Shown: piece by piece, positions 1 to 6,978 of the stretch
How the letters are laid out: the number at the start of each line of letters is the position of its first letter
Position numbering within the stretch: the first letter of the stretch is position 1
Source: Candidatus Jorgensenbacteria bacterium
GTDB lineage: Bacteria > Patescibacteriota > Minisyncoccia > UBA6257 > GWB1-50-10
NCBI GenBank assembly: GCA_016234345.1
Contig: JACRFG010000016.1
Span: 1-13,268, forward strand
Direction: 5' to 3'
DNA length: 13,268 nucleotides
Notes under the pieces: model-generated
Seen by the model: only the letters and a program-made list of their open reading frames with translations
The model's database searches: none
What the model was told of the DNA's origin: nothing
Translations under genes and position numbers: made by a program

Positions 1-991
1 CAGAATGGTCCACAAGCTTACTGGCTAGAGCTCTTCGAACTCCATCGGTGGCCGCGCCATGGATCCCCAATACAGAGAACGCCAAAACCAAACCAAGCGT
101 TGTATCCAAGATCGCAAAACCGACATAAGCCAACGTTGCGGCAATAAACCCGCCAATAATGACGGTTCGCTGGCCGATTTTATCGGACAACCGCCCTAAA
201 GGCACCGCACCGATAACAAAAACAAGACTAAAAAGAAAATAAAAAAATGGTACGGCTTGTAACCCCAAACCTATCTCCTGTGTACGGAGCAAAACAAGCG
301 AAATCGGCAATGCCCCAAGATCAAATACAAAAGTTGCAAGAAGAAAAATAAGGAATGGTTTATGTGCCTTAAGTAATTGAATGTTTAATTTAACTGGCTT
401 TTTCTGTTGTTCGGTTACTTTTTTTGTTTCTTTAACAAAGGCAAAGCTGAAAATGGCGAAAAGACCGACAACAAAAGCGATAAGAAAAATCTTTCTGAAG
501 TCGTTATTGAAAAATGGCAAAAGAGCGAAGGCAACGAGCGGACCAACTGTAGCGCCTACCGTATCCATCATTCGGTGGAAACCGAATGATTTGCCCAATT
601 CCTCTTTAGAAACGGATTCGGCGATAAGGGCGTCTCTCGGTGGATTCCGAAGTCCTTTACCGATCCGATCAATAATACGCAATCCGAAAACTTGCCAAAA
701 AGTGGATACGCCCACCAAAAAAGATCGGGCTCCCAAAGAAAACGCATAACCTAAAACCGCGGGCAATTTACGGCGATTGATTCTATCGGACAACCACCCC
801 GAAAAGATTTTTAAGAAACTTGCGAGTGCATCAGCTACACCCTCGATAAGGCCGACGAAAAGCGCTGGCGCACCGAGCACGCTCGTCAAAAACACCGGCA
901 TTACCGACTGTACCATTTCTGCCGAAAAATCATTGAAAAGACTAATAAGCCCTAAGAAAAATACGTTGCGTTCAATGCCCAATATTTTCAT
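1..991 (-). CDS. MFS transporter, C-terminus cut by window edge
   Basis: This is a major facilitator superfamily permease in the inner membrane; its substrate cannot be told. I translated 330 residues from the ATG at 989-991 without a stop, and the gene continues past base 1. The first half has motif A, GWLSDRINRRK, at residues 65-75 after the TM2 segment. A second conserved loop, DRIGKGLRNPPRD, lies at 108-120. The mirrored motif GRLSDKIGQR lies at 266-275 in the second half. Long hydrophobic runs alternate with short loops, as expected for a 12-TM protein of about 400 residues. The start codon overlaps the stop of the upstream DUF192 gene in the tetranucleotide ATGA (988-991), so translation is probably coupled. 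The family is seen in the sequence; any export role, for example of drugs or metabolites, is inference. Confidence 0.9.
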   Translation of the reverse strand, partial: MKILGIERNVFFLGLISLFNDFSAEMVQSVMPVFLTSVLGAPALFVGLIEGVADALASFLKIFSGWLSDRINRRKLPAVLGYAFSLGARSFLVGVSTFWQVFGLRIIDRIGKGLRNPPRDALIAESVSKEELGKSFGFHRMMDTVGATVGPLVAFALLPFFNNDFRKIFLIAFVVGLFAIFSFAFVKETKKVTEQQKKPVKLNIQLLKAHKPFLIFLLATFVFDLGALPISLVLLRTQEIGLGLQAVPFFYFLFSLVFVIGAVPLGRLSDKIGQRTVIIGGFIAATLAYVGFAILDTTLGLVLAFSVLGIHGAATDGVRRALASKLVDHS

Positions 992-1461
992 AGTCCCATC
1001 TTCAATCTATCACCAATACTAATACCTAAAAGTTTGACCATGCCGGAATTAAGTTCGAGAACAGTATCGACTGGCGATGGCGGAAAATACATTTTAAGTT
1101 CCGAATCCAAAACGCCGATTTGAGGATCAACACGCTCTTCAAATCCCACCACTGCTCCGTCTCGAATCCAGATTATATCCAAAGGAAACCTCATATTTTT
1201 CATCCAAAAACCGTAAACGCCGAGCTCCTCAAATAAAAAGAGCATGCCATGATTGGGTTCGAGAACTGCGCGGCCGCCAAGCCCTAAATTACGCGCCTCG
1301 GAAATTGCCGCGATATCAACCTTAATTTCTTGACCACGAATAGTAAGGGTGGTTTGACTACCCAAAGATCGCGGCGATGTTTTTAATCCAAATAAACTCA
1401 CAACAGCAATACTAAGGGCCGCACCCAAAAGTACAGTAACAATCTTGGATGATTTAGTCAT
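988..1461 (-). CDS. DUF192 (COG1430) family protein, membrane-anchored or secreted
   Basis: The protein is 157 aa. An N-terminal hydrophobic segment at about residues 7-26 looks like a signal anchor or signal peptide, so the domain probably sits outside the membrane. The DUF192 domain fills residues 38-157. Its family signatures are GLGGR at about 60-64, GMLFLFEE at about 72-79, the hallmark FWMKNMRFPLDIIWI at 85-99, and the C-terminal VLELNSG...GISIGDRL stretch. The biochemical role of DUF192 is not established, and I assign none. The gene ends in the ATGA overlap with the MFS gene, so the two should be co-transcribed. There is no ribosome-binding site, but TATAAT lies six bases before the ATG, which suggests a leaderless transcript. 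The -35 region falls inside a degenerate copy of the window's palindromic repeat. Confidence 0.9.
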   Translation of the reverse strand: MTKSSKIVTVLLGAALSIAVVSLFGLKTSPRSLGSQTTLTIRGQEIKVDIAAISEARNLGLGGRAVLEPNHGMLFLFEELGVYGFWMKNMRFPLDIIWIRDGAVVGFEERVDPQIGVLDSELKMYFPPSPVDTVLELNSGMVKLLGISIGDRLKMGL

Positions 1462-1467
1462 GAATTT

Positions 1468-1473
1468 ATTATA
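1468..1473 (-). promoter_or_regulatory. -10 box TATAAT of the DUF192-MFS operon
   Basis: A perfect TATAAT on the minus strand is separated from the DUF192 ATG by six bases (AAATTC). This puts the expected transcription start at or next to the A of the ATG, giving a leaderless mRNA. No TTGACA-like -35 is visible. The bases 16-18 nt further upstream belong to the palindrome remnant at 1488-1514. The hexamer is seen; start-site placement is inferred from usual sigma-70 spacing. Confidence 0.5.
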
Positions 1474-1487
1474 CTAATACATTCAGC

Positions 1488-1514
1488 CAAAAATCACGCA
1501 CTCAAAACATTTTT
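1488..1514. repeat. Degenerate copy (A) of the CACGCATATGCGTG palindrome
   Basis: On the minus strand this reads AAAAAT, eight divergent bases (GTTTTGAG), then TGCGTGATTTTTG. The last 13 bases match the right half of the near-perfect copy at 7650-7685 exactly, and the spacing to the left AAAAAT is conserved. It is therefore a full-length copy with one inner arm destroyed. It begins at the trmH stop codon and lies 14 bp upstream of the DUF192 -10 box. The damaged arm can no longer form the hairpin. Confidence 0.55.
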
Positions 1515-1986
1515 ATCTAGAAAAACTGTATACCACAATCCCGAAAGCCACACTTACATTCAATGATTCTTTATGACCATACATAGGAATTTCTAAAATT
1601 GTATCAGCTCGTCTCAAAATTGATTTTGGTAATCCCCTTACTTCATTACCCATAACTAAGGCCGCCTTGTTAAATTTACTCGACTTAAAATCTCCGTACG
1701 GTATAGATTTTTTATCTTGTTCAACAGCAATGATATGAAAACCGTCTTTTTTTAGCTTATCTATAATGCGCGTTGTTGATACAACGCGTTCCCACGCAAC
1801 GTAATTTTCAGCGCCTAGAGACACCTTCGTAAGCTGCGGTCGCGACTTACCCAATCGATCAACCGGCGCCGGCGTAATCCCACCAAGATATAGTTTTTTA
1901 ACACCTGCGCCATCAGCTGTTCTAAAAATTGATCCAACGTTATGGATACTGCGAATATTGTGTAATAGCGCAACTATTTCAATCAT
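1513..1986 (-). CDS. SpoU/TrmH-family (SPOUT) RNA 2'-O-methyltransferase
   Basis: Proteins of this family transfer a methyl group from S-adenosylmethionine to a ribose 2'-OH in tRNA or rRNA, working as dimers with a trefoil knot. All three SpoU motifs are present in this 157-aa protein. Motif 1 is NIRSIHNVGSIFRTAD at residues 10-25, with the conserved N and R. Motif 2 is LVMGNEVRGLP at 110-120. Motif 3 is IPMYGHKESLNVSVAFG at 133-149, with the catalytic-loop SLNVSVA. There is no N-terminal substrate-binding extension, so it is a minimal catalytic domain like TrmL and other short TrmH proteins. The target nucleotide cannot be read from the sequence. It starts at an ATG with no ribosome-binding site but with TATAAT six bases upstream, right after a terminator hairpin, so it probably begins its own transcription unit. 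Confidence 0.93.
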   Translation of the reverse strand: MIEIVALLHNIRSIHNVGSIFRTADGAGVKKLYLGGITPAPVDRLGKSRPQLTKVSLGAENYVAWERVVSTTRIIDKLKKDGFHIIAVEQDKKSIPYGDFKSSKFNKAALVMGNEVRGLPKSILRRADTILEIPMYGHKESLNVSVAFGIVVYSFSR

Positions 1987-1992
1987 TAACTA

Positions 1993-1998
1993 ATTATA
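1993..1998 (-). promoter_or_regulatory. -10 box TATAAT of trmH-like gene
   Basis: A perfect TATAAT on the minus strand is followed by TAGTTA and then the ATG at 1986. The spacing of six bases equals that of the DUF192 gene and predicts a leaderless transcript. No good -35 hexamer is present 16-18 bp upstream; that position falls inside the terminator hairpin at 2008-2029. Alternatively the hexamer is just part of the AT-rich terminator tail. Confidence 0.45.
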
Positions 1999-2029
1999 AA
2001 AGCAAAAGAGCTGATAATACTATCAGCTC
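1998..2029 (-). terminator. Intrinsic terminator after the zinc-ribbon / two-TM unit
   Basis: GAGCTGATA (2008-2016) and TATCAGCTC (2021-2029) form a perfect nine-base-pair stem with a four-base loop. On the minus strand the stem is followed by TTTTGCTTTT, the U-rich tail of a rho-independent terminator. It lies 28 bp beyond the TAG of the two-TM reading frame and ends just before trmH, so it separates the two units. Confidence 0.8.
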
Positions 2030-2056
2030 AAAAATGTTCATTAACTTATACTTAAT

Positions 2057-2242
2057 CTACATATGCTTATCTATAATAGCTAACGCCAAGACAATCCAGA
2101 ATATCAACATACTCACACCCCGTGCCGCGATACCCGTACCAGCATCATCATCTTCGTTTCGAAAGCAACGGACAAAAACAAGTAGAACGGTAATGAATCC
2201 AATAGACAGAAACCCTATAATTCAAAACAGTTCAAGCGACAT
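2057..2242 (-). pseudogene. Small two-TM protein gene interrupted by an in-frame TGA
   Basis: An ATG at 2240-2242 has a strong AGGAG ribosome-binding site seven bases upstream (2250-2254), overlapping the TAG stop of the zinc-ribbon gene. The frame reads MSLELF, then TGA (2222-2224), then continues open for 54 codons to TAG at 2057-2059. The distal part is clearly protein-like. One hydrophobic segment, IIGFLSIGFITVLLVFV, is followed by the polar RNEDDDAG loop and a second segment, SMLIFWIVLALAII. The intact product would be 61 aa with two membrane helices. A TGG (Trp) to TGA change, real or a sequencing error, explains the break simply. Selenocysteine or recoding is unlikely, since I see no SECIS-like hairpin just after the TGA and TGA ends other genes here. 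Function is unknown. Confidence 0.6.
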
Positions 2243-2252
2243 AAACAATCTC

Positions 2253-2465
2253 CTATTGTGAACCTCGGTGACTTGATTCTGTAATTATATTTGAAGGTGG
2301 CGTAACTTCGGAAGTACTTTCTCCACGATGCTGTACTGGTGCAACGTTCGAACTACCACAGTTTGGACATCTCGGTCCACCACCAGAACATTCACCGCAA
2401 GGTATGGGAGGAAATTCATTCGCATTGCCTTCGTGATTACAACCACAACAACGGTACCTTGTCAC
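2253..2465 (-). CDS. Small zinc-ribbon protein
   Basis: This 70-aa protein is not a family I can name, but it is rich in metal-binding cysteines. There are CxxC pairs at C6/C9, C23/C26 and C33/C36 plus an extra C7, all in the first 36 residues. Two of these pairs could hold one Zn(II) in a rubredoxin-like ribbon; the third may be accessory. The C-terminal half is polar and probably disordered. The GTG start is supported by AAAGGAG six bases upstream (2472-2478), and a consensus promoter lies before it. The stop TAG overlaps the ribosome-binding site of the following two-TM gene, so the two are translationally linked and may act together. An adaptor or regulator role is possible but unproven. 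Confidence 0.8.
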   Translation of the reverse strand: MTRYRCCGCNHEGNANEFPPIPCGECSGGGPRCPNCGSSNVAPVQHRGESTSEVTPPSNIITESSHRGSQ

Positions 2466-2509
2466 TCTTTTCTCCTTTATTTATAAATTCCACATAAATT
2501 ACCTAAAAT

Positions 2510-2539
2510 ATTATAAATCATCAAAGTAATCTATGTCAA
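2510..2539 (-). promoter_or_regulatory. Consensus sigma-70 promoter for the zinc-ribbon unit
   Basis: On the minus strand a perfect TTGACA (2534-2539) is followed by 18 bases and a perfect TATAAT (2510-2515). The -35 box overlaps the TGA stop of the methyltransferase gene (2536-2538). The expected start is near 2503, giving a leader of about 37 nt that contains the AGGAG site. This is the only promoter in the window with both hexamers matching consensus. Confidence 0.78.
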
Positions 2540-3162
2540 ATAAACAATGGTGATTTTCTCGTAAAAACAGCGAGGTAGTGACCGTGATGTTTTTCATAAC
2601 TCACATCAAAATCATTGCTGTAACGACTTGAGAAGCGTTTGTCGAAAAGCGCACGATATTCGTCATCACTATGCCACCGCTCAATCTTATTAAATCCGTC
2701 ATCATCAACCACACTGAAAATCCAACCGAGCAACTTTCCAAACATCCCCCACCGCCGGGTGATGCTTACAAACGACGGCTCAACAACCACAACTTTATTA
2801 CGAGCTCGCGGAAAAATAATATCAAAAAGTTTTTTATTCTGTTCATCCTTAAAATGATGGACTACATCCACAACCAACATAACATCATGAGTGGAAGAGT
2901 ATTTATTTTCGTCTAAGGCATTACCAATCCGCACATCAATACCTTGCGCCACCGCATGGCTAACAAAAATAGGATTCAAATCAATGCCGCTATATTTGTT
3001 CGACTTATCAATATGACGAGCCAGGCGGCCATATCCGGCTGCCACCTCGAAAATACTCTGTCTAATACCCACCGTATCACAGATTTTTTTCAGGAAATCT
3101 TTGGGATATAAAAAAGAGATTAAAAACTGATAAAGCCACGGATGACGATAGTGCAATCTCAT
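2536..3162 (-). CDS. Class I SAM-dependent methyltransferase
   Basis: The fold is the Rossmann-like class I methyltransferase; substrate unknown. In the 208-aa product, motif I is FEVAAGYGR at residues 38-46 (SAM binding). The acidic ribose-binding motif is SGIDLN at 58-63. NALD at 81-84 would contact the adenine. DVMLVVDVVHHF at 93-104 forms the strand-4 region, and VVVVEPSF at 124-131 a later strand. HWLYQF-like N-terminal aromatics and a hydrophobic stretch near 141-152 suggest a lipid or membrane-near substrate, but this is weak. I chose the ATG at 3160-3162; an in-frame TTG at 3172-3174 would add four residues and overlap the upstream gene. The ATG lies one base past the TGA of the phospholipase-like gene, so the two are probably coupled in one operon. 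Confidence 0.85.
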   Translation of the reverse strand: MRLHYRHPWLYQFLISFLYPKDFLKKICDTVGIRQSIFEVAAGYGRLARHIDKSNKYSGIDLNPIFVSHAVAQGIDVRIGNALDENKYSSTHDVMLVVDVVHHFKDEQNKKLFDIIFPRARNKVVVVEPSFVSITRRWGMFGKLLGWIFSVVDDDGFNKIERWHSDDEYRALFDKRFSSRYSNDFDVSYEKHHGHYLAVFTRKSPLFI

Positions 3163-3163
3163 A

Positions 3164-6100
3164 TCAATCAACAATACCTATTTTCATATACCAATCAACT
3201 GGCCCATCACTATAAAGACCTCCAAAACCACAACCACAGCTTCCACTCAACCCCTGAGCTATGCCATAACCAGCTTCGCCATTTGTGTACATATCATCAC
3301 CTTTATATACCGCGTTCCGCCACTCGTTTCTAAAATAACCACGAGGTATAAAATAAGACGCGACATCCAGCACTAACCAATATCGATTCCCAGTACTAAC
3401 TGAAATAGGCACGGGAAATAAGAAACTAATATCTTGATCTGGCGCAGGGTACGTATTATCCCACCCCGTATCAAAAAGAGCCGTTCCTAATAATTGGTTG
3501 AAATCCGGTTCGTTACTATCGCTATCGGCATATACAGCCAGACGTAACACGGTTTGATCGCCGCCACTCTCATGCCGTAACCGAAGCATAATTTGATTAA
3601 AACTCAAATCTTCCGTCGGAGAAAAATTCTGGAAACTCGCCGAATCCGGATCATAAACATTTTGACTAACAGTACCTATGGATCCACTCCACCCATTGCT
3701 TTCTGATTGAATTATCGAAAATTTATTTATTGGATAAATCCACGAAGCTGTGAGAGTATCCGATGAAGTATTACCAAAATCGTCGCGAGCCCGTACCGCA
3801 AAATCAATATTATCCCCTTCTCGAACGATACGTTGATATTCCAAACCGCTACCCGCAAACTGCCAAGTAGAAGAATCGAACTCACCTGTTGTAGAAGAAC
3901 GACTAAAATTAACGTCATAAAAAATACTGCTGTCATTAGTGTCCAGATCAGTTGCCATCGGCCATGAGAAACTTACGAGCGAACTTGATCGATCGAAAGC
4001 AACGCCGACCTCACCCGAAAATTGCGGCGATTGATGAGGTGGTGCCGCATCTTGAAATTGATGATGAACTCTATCAACCGCGACAAGTTTAAACGACATT
4101 CCCGGTCCTGATTGAAGCAATGAATAAAAAGCTGCGGTAACGTAGTCATATTGAGTTAACACACGATCGGATTCCTGAATTACCGCCTCTAATATAAGAT
4201 GCTTATCTTCTCCCGGCGACATTGCAAGAGTATAAATTCCTCCACCCACGGAACTACAACGTTCGTTCGTATCGGCCAAAATTAGAATGTTGCCTGGCGA
4301 AGAACCAAAACCAGAACAACGAGGATGTTGAATAGCTAACACACCACCTATATCGGATGGATCCCATGACCCCAAATGTCCGAACAATATTTTTTCTTTT
4401 ACTGCGTCTTGATTTAGATAAAATACCAAAACCTTCCAACTGTCGTTGACTGTATTCCAATATGGATCGGGAACGAAAGGATACTGACCATAATGCATAT
4501 CAACGACATACTTTGTACTCGAACTCCGAGGATCAAGATAAAAATAAAGACCGTCCAAAAAACTGGGTATATTAATATCTACCGTTCTCGAGACGAGTTC
4601 AGCGCCACCAACATCGTAAACCTTAAATACAAAACCATACGAACGGCCTACCTCATCTATAACTTGTCGGAAACCAACCGTGCTTGTACTTGAAAACCAT
4701 ATAACACTACTTGAACCGACGATCTCAGATATCTCATAAGTTAATTGGGTATTTGTACTAAAAATCGTTTCTATACCATCCCAATTAAATACTAACTCCA
4801 TCGTGCTTAAATCAAACGCAACATCGAAATCCATATTATTATCCGGAATGCTCGAATCGCTTGACGGAGAGGGGGACGGCGAAATCGATAGCAAATCTTG
4901 ATCCGAATCAGTGGAATTTATTGAACTCGGCGCTGAATTATCTTGAGGCGGCAAACCGCCTCCTGTAAAAACAGGGGGGTGATCGCTAACTGTAACGAGA
5001 TCAACCTTAACAGGCAAAGACCTTAGACTATCTACTAATTGATTAAGCTGATTAATAATAGCCGTGAGTCTTTCTAGGACTTCCGGCGAAAGTTCATTTT
5101 GTGTAACACTAACCTGCTGAAGAGAAGCCGCTGCTTCTTCAACAACAGAGGAAAACCCTTCTTGATCCGTAACATCAAGAGATAGATGATCTATAACGTC
5201 CTGCGCCTCATCGAAAATATGATCGTGGGCAGAAATATTAGCTTTCGGATAACTAATCAACGCATCCGCTAAAGACGAAATTGTTTTCTCGAACGTTTCG
5301 ATAAAATTTGCAGTCAACAAAGATCCTTGATTACTAGCATTCTCTGCTTTTGCAACTTCATCAAAAAAAAGTTTGATGACCCCAGCGCCATATTGAACAG
5401 CTTTCGTCGACAACCGCGACCAGTAATCATTAAGCAAAAGATCACTTTTAAAGTATTCTGCTTTATCCCAATTCAATCCTAAAATTATTGCGGGCGATTT
5501 TATAAGCTTATAATCACCGAATTCAGAATCTATCTTCATCCCATATTGGTTGCCATCCAATCCAAATGCAAAGTAGTCAATATTAGGCAAATCGTATCCA
5601 CTATCAAACCCAATACTATCTTTACTGTAAAAATTATTATTAGAGTATTGAGCCATCGAATTAAAATATTTATCCAGATCGTCTAGTACAACCGCTTCTT
5701 TATCCTGCAATCGTTCTGATAAATCTTTATCTCGCTTAGTTAAAGTAAAACGGGCTGTCCAATTCTCGTAAGGGCTATCGCCTGGATGAGAATCATTTCT
5801 GGTATGATCCGGCACGCTAGCATCTTCAATTAAATGCAGTATGTGCCCTAAAACAAAGACGGCCTTTTCTTTTTCATGATTTGACCAATAATCCAAAGCT
5901 CTTCTCCAGGTAAAATCTGCTTCATTATCAAGATTATTTAATTTTTCTTGCTGAACCGCTGTCAAAATAGAAGCAATATTATCACTGCCTCGATATATAA
6001 TTTTGCTCTGATATTGAGAATTCTGCGCCCACTCCTTAGACTTATGCCAATTACCTAAACTTGAATTGCTTAATCCTCGATCATATATCGGATCATAAAA

Positions 6101-6325
6101 ATGATTCATCCAACGAGGACTGTCATCTTCTTGTCTAGCGCCATCAATAAGAAAATCCTTAAGATTTTGCGGAATTTTATTCCTCTGAACTTTTTGATTA
6201 TAGAAATTAAAAATTACTTCAGTAAGATATGCGTGCGTATCCACGGTGTACGCTAAAGCTTGTTTGACGATAAAAACGTTAATGGCAAATAACACCAACA
6301 AAAACCATCTTAAGCGAACAAACAT
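3164..6325 (-). CDS. Secreted multidomain protein with zinc phospholipase C / P1-nuclease-like domain
   Basis: The protein is 1053 aa. Residues 1-25 form a signal peptide ending ALA-Y. The N-terminal domain (26 to about 330) carries the zinc-dependent phospholipase C / S1-P1 nuclease pattern: H31, D61 in the GARQEDD region, H75 in the NHFY motif, then the G-H-x2-H-x3-D-x3-P-x-H core at 160-174 (H161, H164, D168, H174). H180 and E187 are further ligand candidates. A helical stretch (340-440) and a Ser/Pro/Asp-rich linker (455-497) follow. Two Fn3-like modules lie at about 498-586 and 770-862; both contain VAFD-S...F-W and end in a V-x-D-x-G stretch. A beta-rich domain with C670/C690 lies between them, and a beta-sandwich-like domain ends the protein (865-1053). 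It probably acts outside the cell, hydrolysing phospholipid or nucleic acid. The catalytic class is well supported, the substrate is not. Confidence 0.8.
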   Translation of the reverse strand: MFVRLRWFLLVLFAINVFIVKQALAYTVDTHAYLTEVIFNFYNQKVQRNKIPQNLKDFLIDGARQEDDSPRWMNHFYDPIYDRGLSNSSLGNWHKSKEWAQNSQYQSKIIYRGSDNIASILTAVQQEKLNNLDNEADFTWRRALDYWSNHEKEKAVFVLGHILHLIEDASVPDHTRNDSHPGDSPYENWTARFTLTKRDKDLSERLQDKEAVVLDDLDKYFNSMAQYSNNNFYSKDSIGFDSGYDLPNIDYFAFGLDGNQYGMKIDSEFGDYKLIKSPAIILGLNWDKAEYFKSDLLLNDYWSRLSTKAVQYGAGVIKLFFDEVAKAENASNQGSLLTANFIETFEKTISSLADALISYPKANISAHDHIFDEAQDVIDHLSLDVTDQEGFSSVVEEAAASLQQVSVTQNELSPEVLERLTAIINQLNQLVDSLRSLPVKVDLVTVSDHPPVFTGGGLPPQDNSAPSSINSTDSDQDLLSISPSPSPSSDSSIPDNNMDFDVAFDLSTMELVFNWDGIETIFSTNTQLTYEISEIVGSSSVIWFSSTSTVGFRQVIDEVGRSYGFVFKVYDVGGAELVSRTVDINIPSFLDGLYFYLDPRSSSTKYVVDMHYGQYPFVPDPYWNTVNDSWKVLVFYLNQDAVKEKILFGHLGSWDPSDIGGVLAIQHPRCSGFGSSPGNILILADTNERCSSVGGGIYTLAMSPGEDKHLILEAVIQESDRVLTQYDYVTAAFYSLLQSGPGMSFKLVAVDRVHHQFQDAAPPHQSPQFSGEVGVAFDRSSSLVSFSWPMATDLDTNDSSIFYDVNFSRSSTTGEFDSSTWQFAGSGLEYQRIVREGDNIDFAVRARDDFGNTSSDTLTASWIYPINKFSIIQSESNGWSGSIGTVSQNVYDPDSASFQNFSPTEDLSFNQIMLRLRHESGGDQTVLRLAVYADSDSNEPDFNQLLGTALFDTGWDNTYPAPDQDISFLFPVPISVSTGNRYWLVLDVASYFIPRGYFRNEWRNAVYKGDDMYTNGEAGYGIAQGLSGSCGCGFGGLYSDGPVDWYMKIGIVD

Positions 6326-6334
6326 ATACTCGAA

Positions 6335-6907
6335 TTAAAGACTTTCTAATTTCCAAACTCCTGAATATTTATTGAATTCCATATTAATCTCGGATATCAA
6401 ACGATCATTTTCATAAATCGCAAACCCATAATCTCCTTCATGAATTCGATTGGTATTATCAGGCCTTACTGTATTTAATAGATTAACCAAATTTTCAAGT
6501 TTATTTTCTATTCTAAATTCACGCAATGCTAATAATGGTTTTTCTTGCGTTAAATATGCTGGATCTCTTTCATCGAGTTCTAAAATAAAATACCGGCTCG
6601 CTAATTCAATATCATCCTTCTTAAGAGCCTCAATGAATAAATTAAGTGTTTCCTGCGGCGTTTTGCCGCCGTACGTATCATTTCGCATTGCTTCCTCAAA
6701 ATCTTTCATCGCTTGAGCGGCTCGCTCATACTGACCTACTAACTCCCGCTGTTTCTGAAACGCTGAACTTACATACACAAACCATACGTACGCGATCAAT
6801 AAAAGAAACACGATAAACGTACCGACGATCAATCGACGTTTTTTAAAACGCGAATGGAGCTTATCAGAATCTTCTGCTATATTATTTGATTCTTCCGATA
6901 CAATCAT
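6335..6907 (-). CDS. Single-pass membrane protein of unknown function
   Basis: I do not recognise a named family. From the ATG at 6905-6907 the product is 190 aa. A basic segment (RFKKRR) precedes one transmembrane helix (about residues 27-47), so the rest should lie outside the membrane. A coiled-coil-like stretch (QKQRELVGQYERAAQAMKDF) follows. The stretch after it, TPQETLNLFIEALKKDDIE, resembles the start of NTF2-like or DUF4878-type lipoprotein domains and ends in a GVWKLESL strand. The frame extends to an ATG at 6926-6928, but that codon lies directly against the palindrome arm. At 6907 a -10-like TACAAG lies six bases upstream, as for other starts here. It ends nine bases before the phospholipase-like gene, so the two likely form an operon and may act together at the surface. 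Confidence 0.75.
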   Translation of the reverse strand: MIVSEESNNIAEDSDKLHSRFKKRRLIVGTFIVFLLLIAYVWFVYVSSAFQKQRELVGQYERAAQAMKDFEEAMRNDTYGGKTPQETLNLFIEALKKDDIELASRYFILELDERDPAYLTQEKPLLALREFRIENKLENLVNLLNTVRPDNTNRIHEGDYGFAIYENDRLISEINMEFNKYSGVWKLESL

Positions 6908-6916
6908 ACTGTGCTT

Positions 6917-6930
6917 GTAAAAACACATGC
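6917..6930. repeat. Left member of a 14-bp inverted repeat around the Cas2-like gene
   Basis: GTAAAAACACATGC here is the exact reverse complement of GCATGTGTTTTTAC at 7591-7604. The pair encloses the Cas2-like gene and palindromes B and C, a segment of about 690 bp. The match does not extend in either direction, and no target-site duplication is visible outside it. The outer boundaries of a mobile cassette are one reading; chance is not excluded. Confidence 0.4.
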
Positions 6931-6964
6931 CTCAATTTTCACGCATATGCGTGATTTTTGAGGC
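6929..6964. repeat. Palindromic repeat copy B, downstream of the Cas2-like gene
   Basis: This is a 36-bp palindrome centred between 6946 and 6947, with 15 of 18 arm positions complementary. The core is CACGCATATGCGTG and the ends are GCCTCAA / TTGAGGC. The left inner arm has ATTTTC where copy D has AAAATC. It lies 14 bp after the Cas2-like stop codon and covers the -35 region of the following membrane-protein gene. A U-rich tail follows the stem only on the plus strand, so it is a poor terminator for the minus-strand genes. Confidence 0.85.
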
Positions 6965-6978
6965 AATATTATTTTGGT

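Noticed and set aside
381..1022. Plus-strand open frames over the MFS gene
   Set aside because: They are shadows: the minus-strand frame encodes clear MFS motifs across the same bases, while the plus frames have no recognisable domain or start signals.
2222..2224. Alternative genetic code (TGA as Gly or Trp)
   Set aside because: The 1053-, 421- and 1074-aa frames are intact under the standard code, and TGA properly ends the DUF192, methyltransferase and phospholipase-like genes.
2190..2242. Selenoprotein read through TGA
   Set aside because: No SECIS-type hairpin follows the TGA, and no selenium genes are in the window.
6228..6235. GCGTGCGT resembling the palindrome half-site inside the phospholipase-like gene
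   Set aside because: It lacks the T-tract and the second arm and lies in coding sequence; a chance match.
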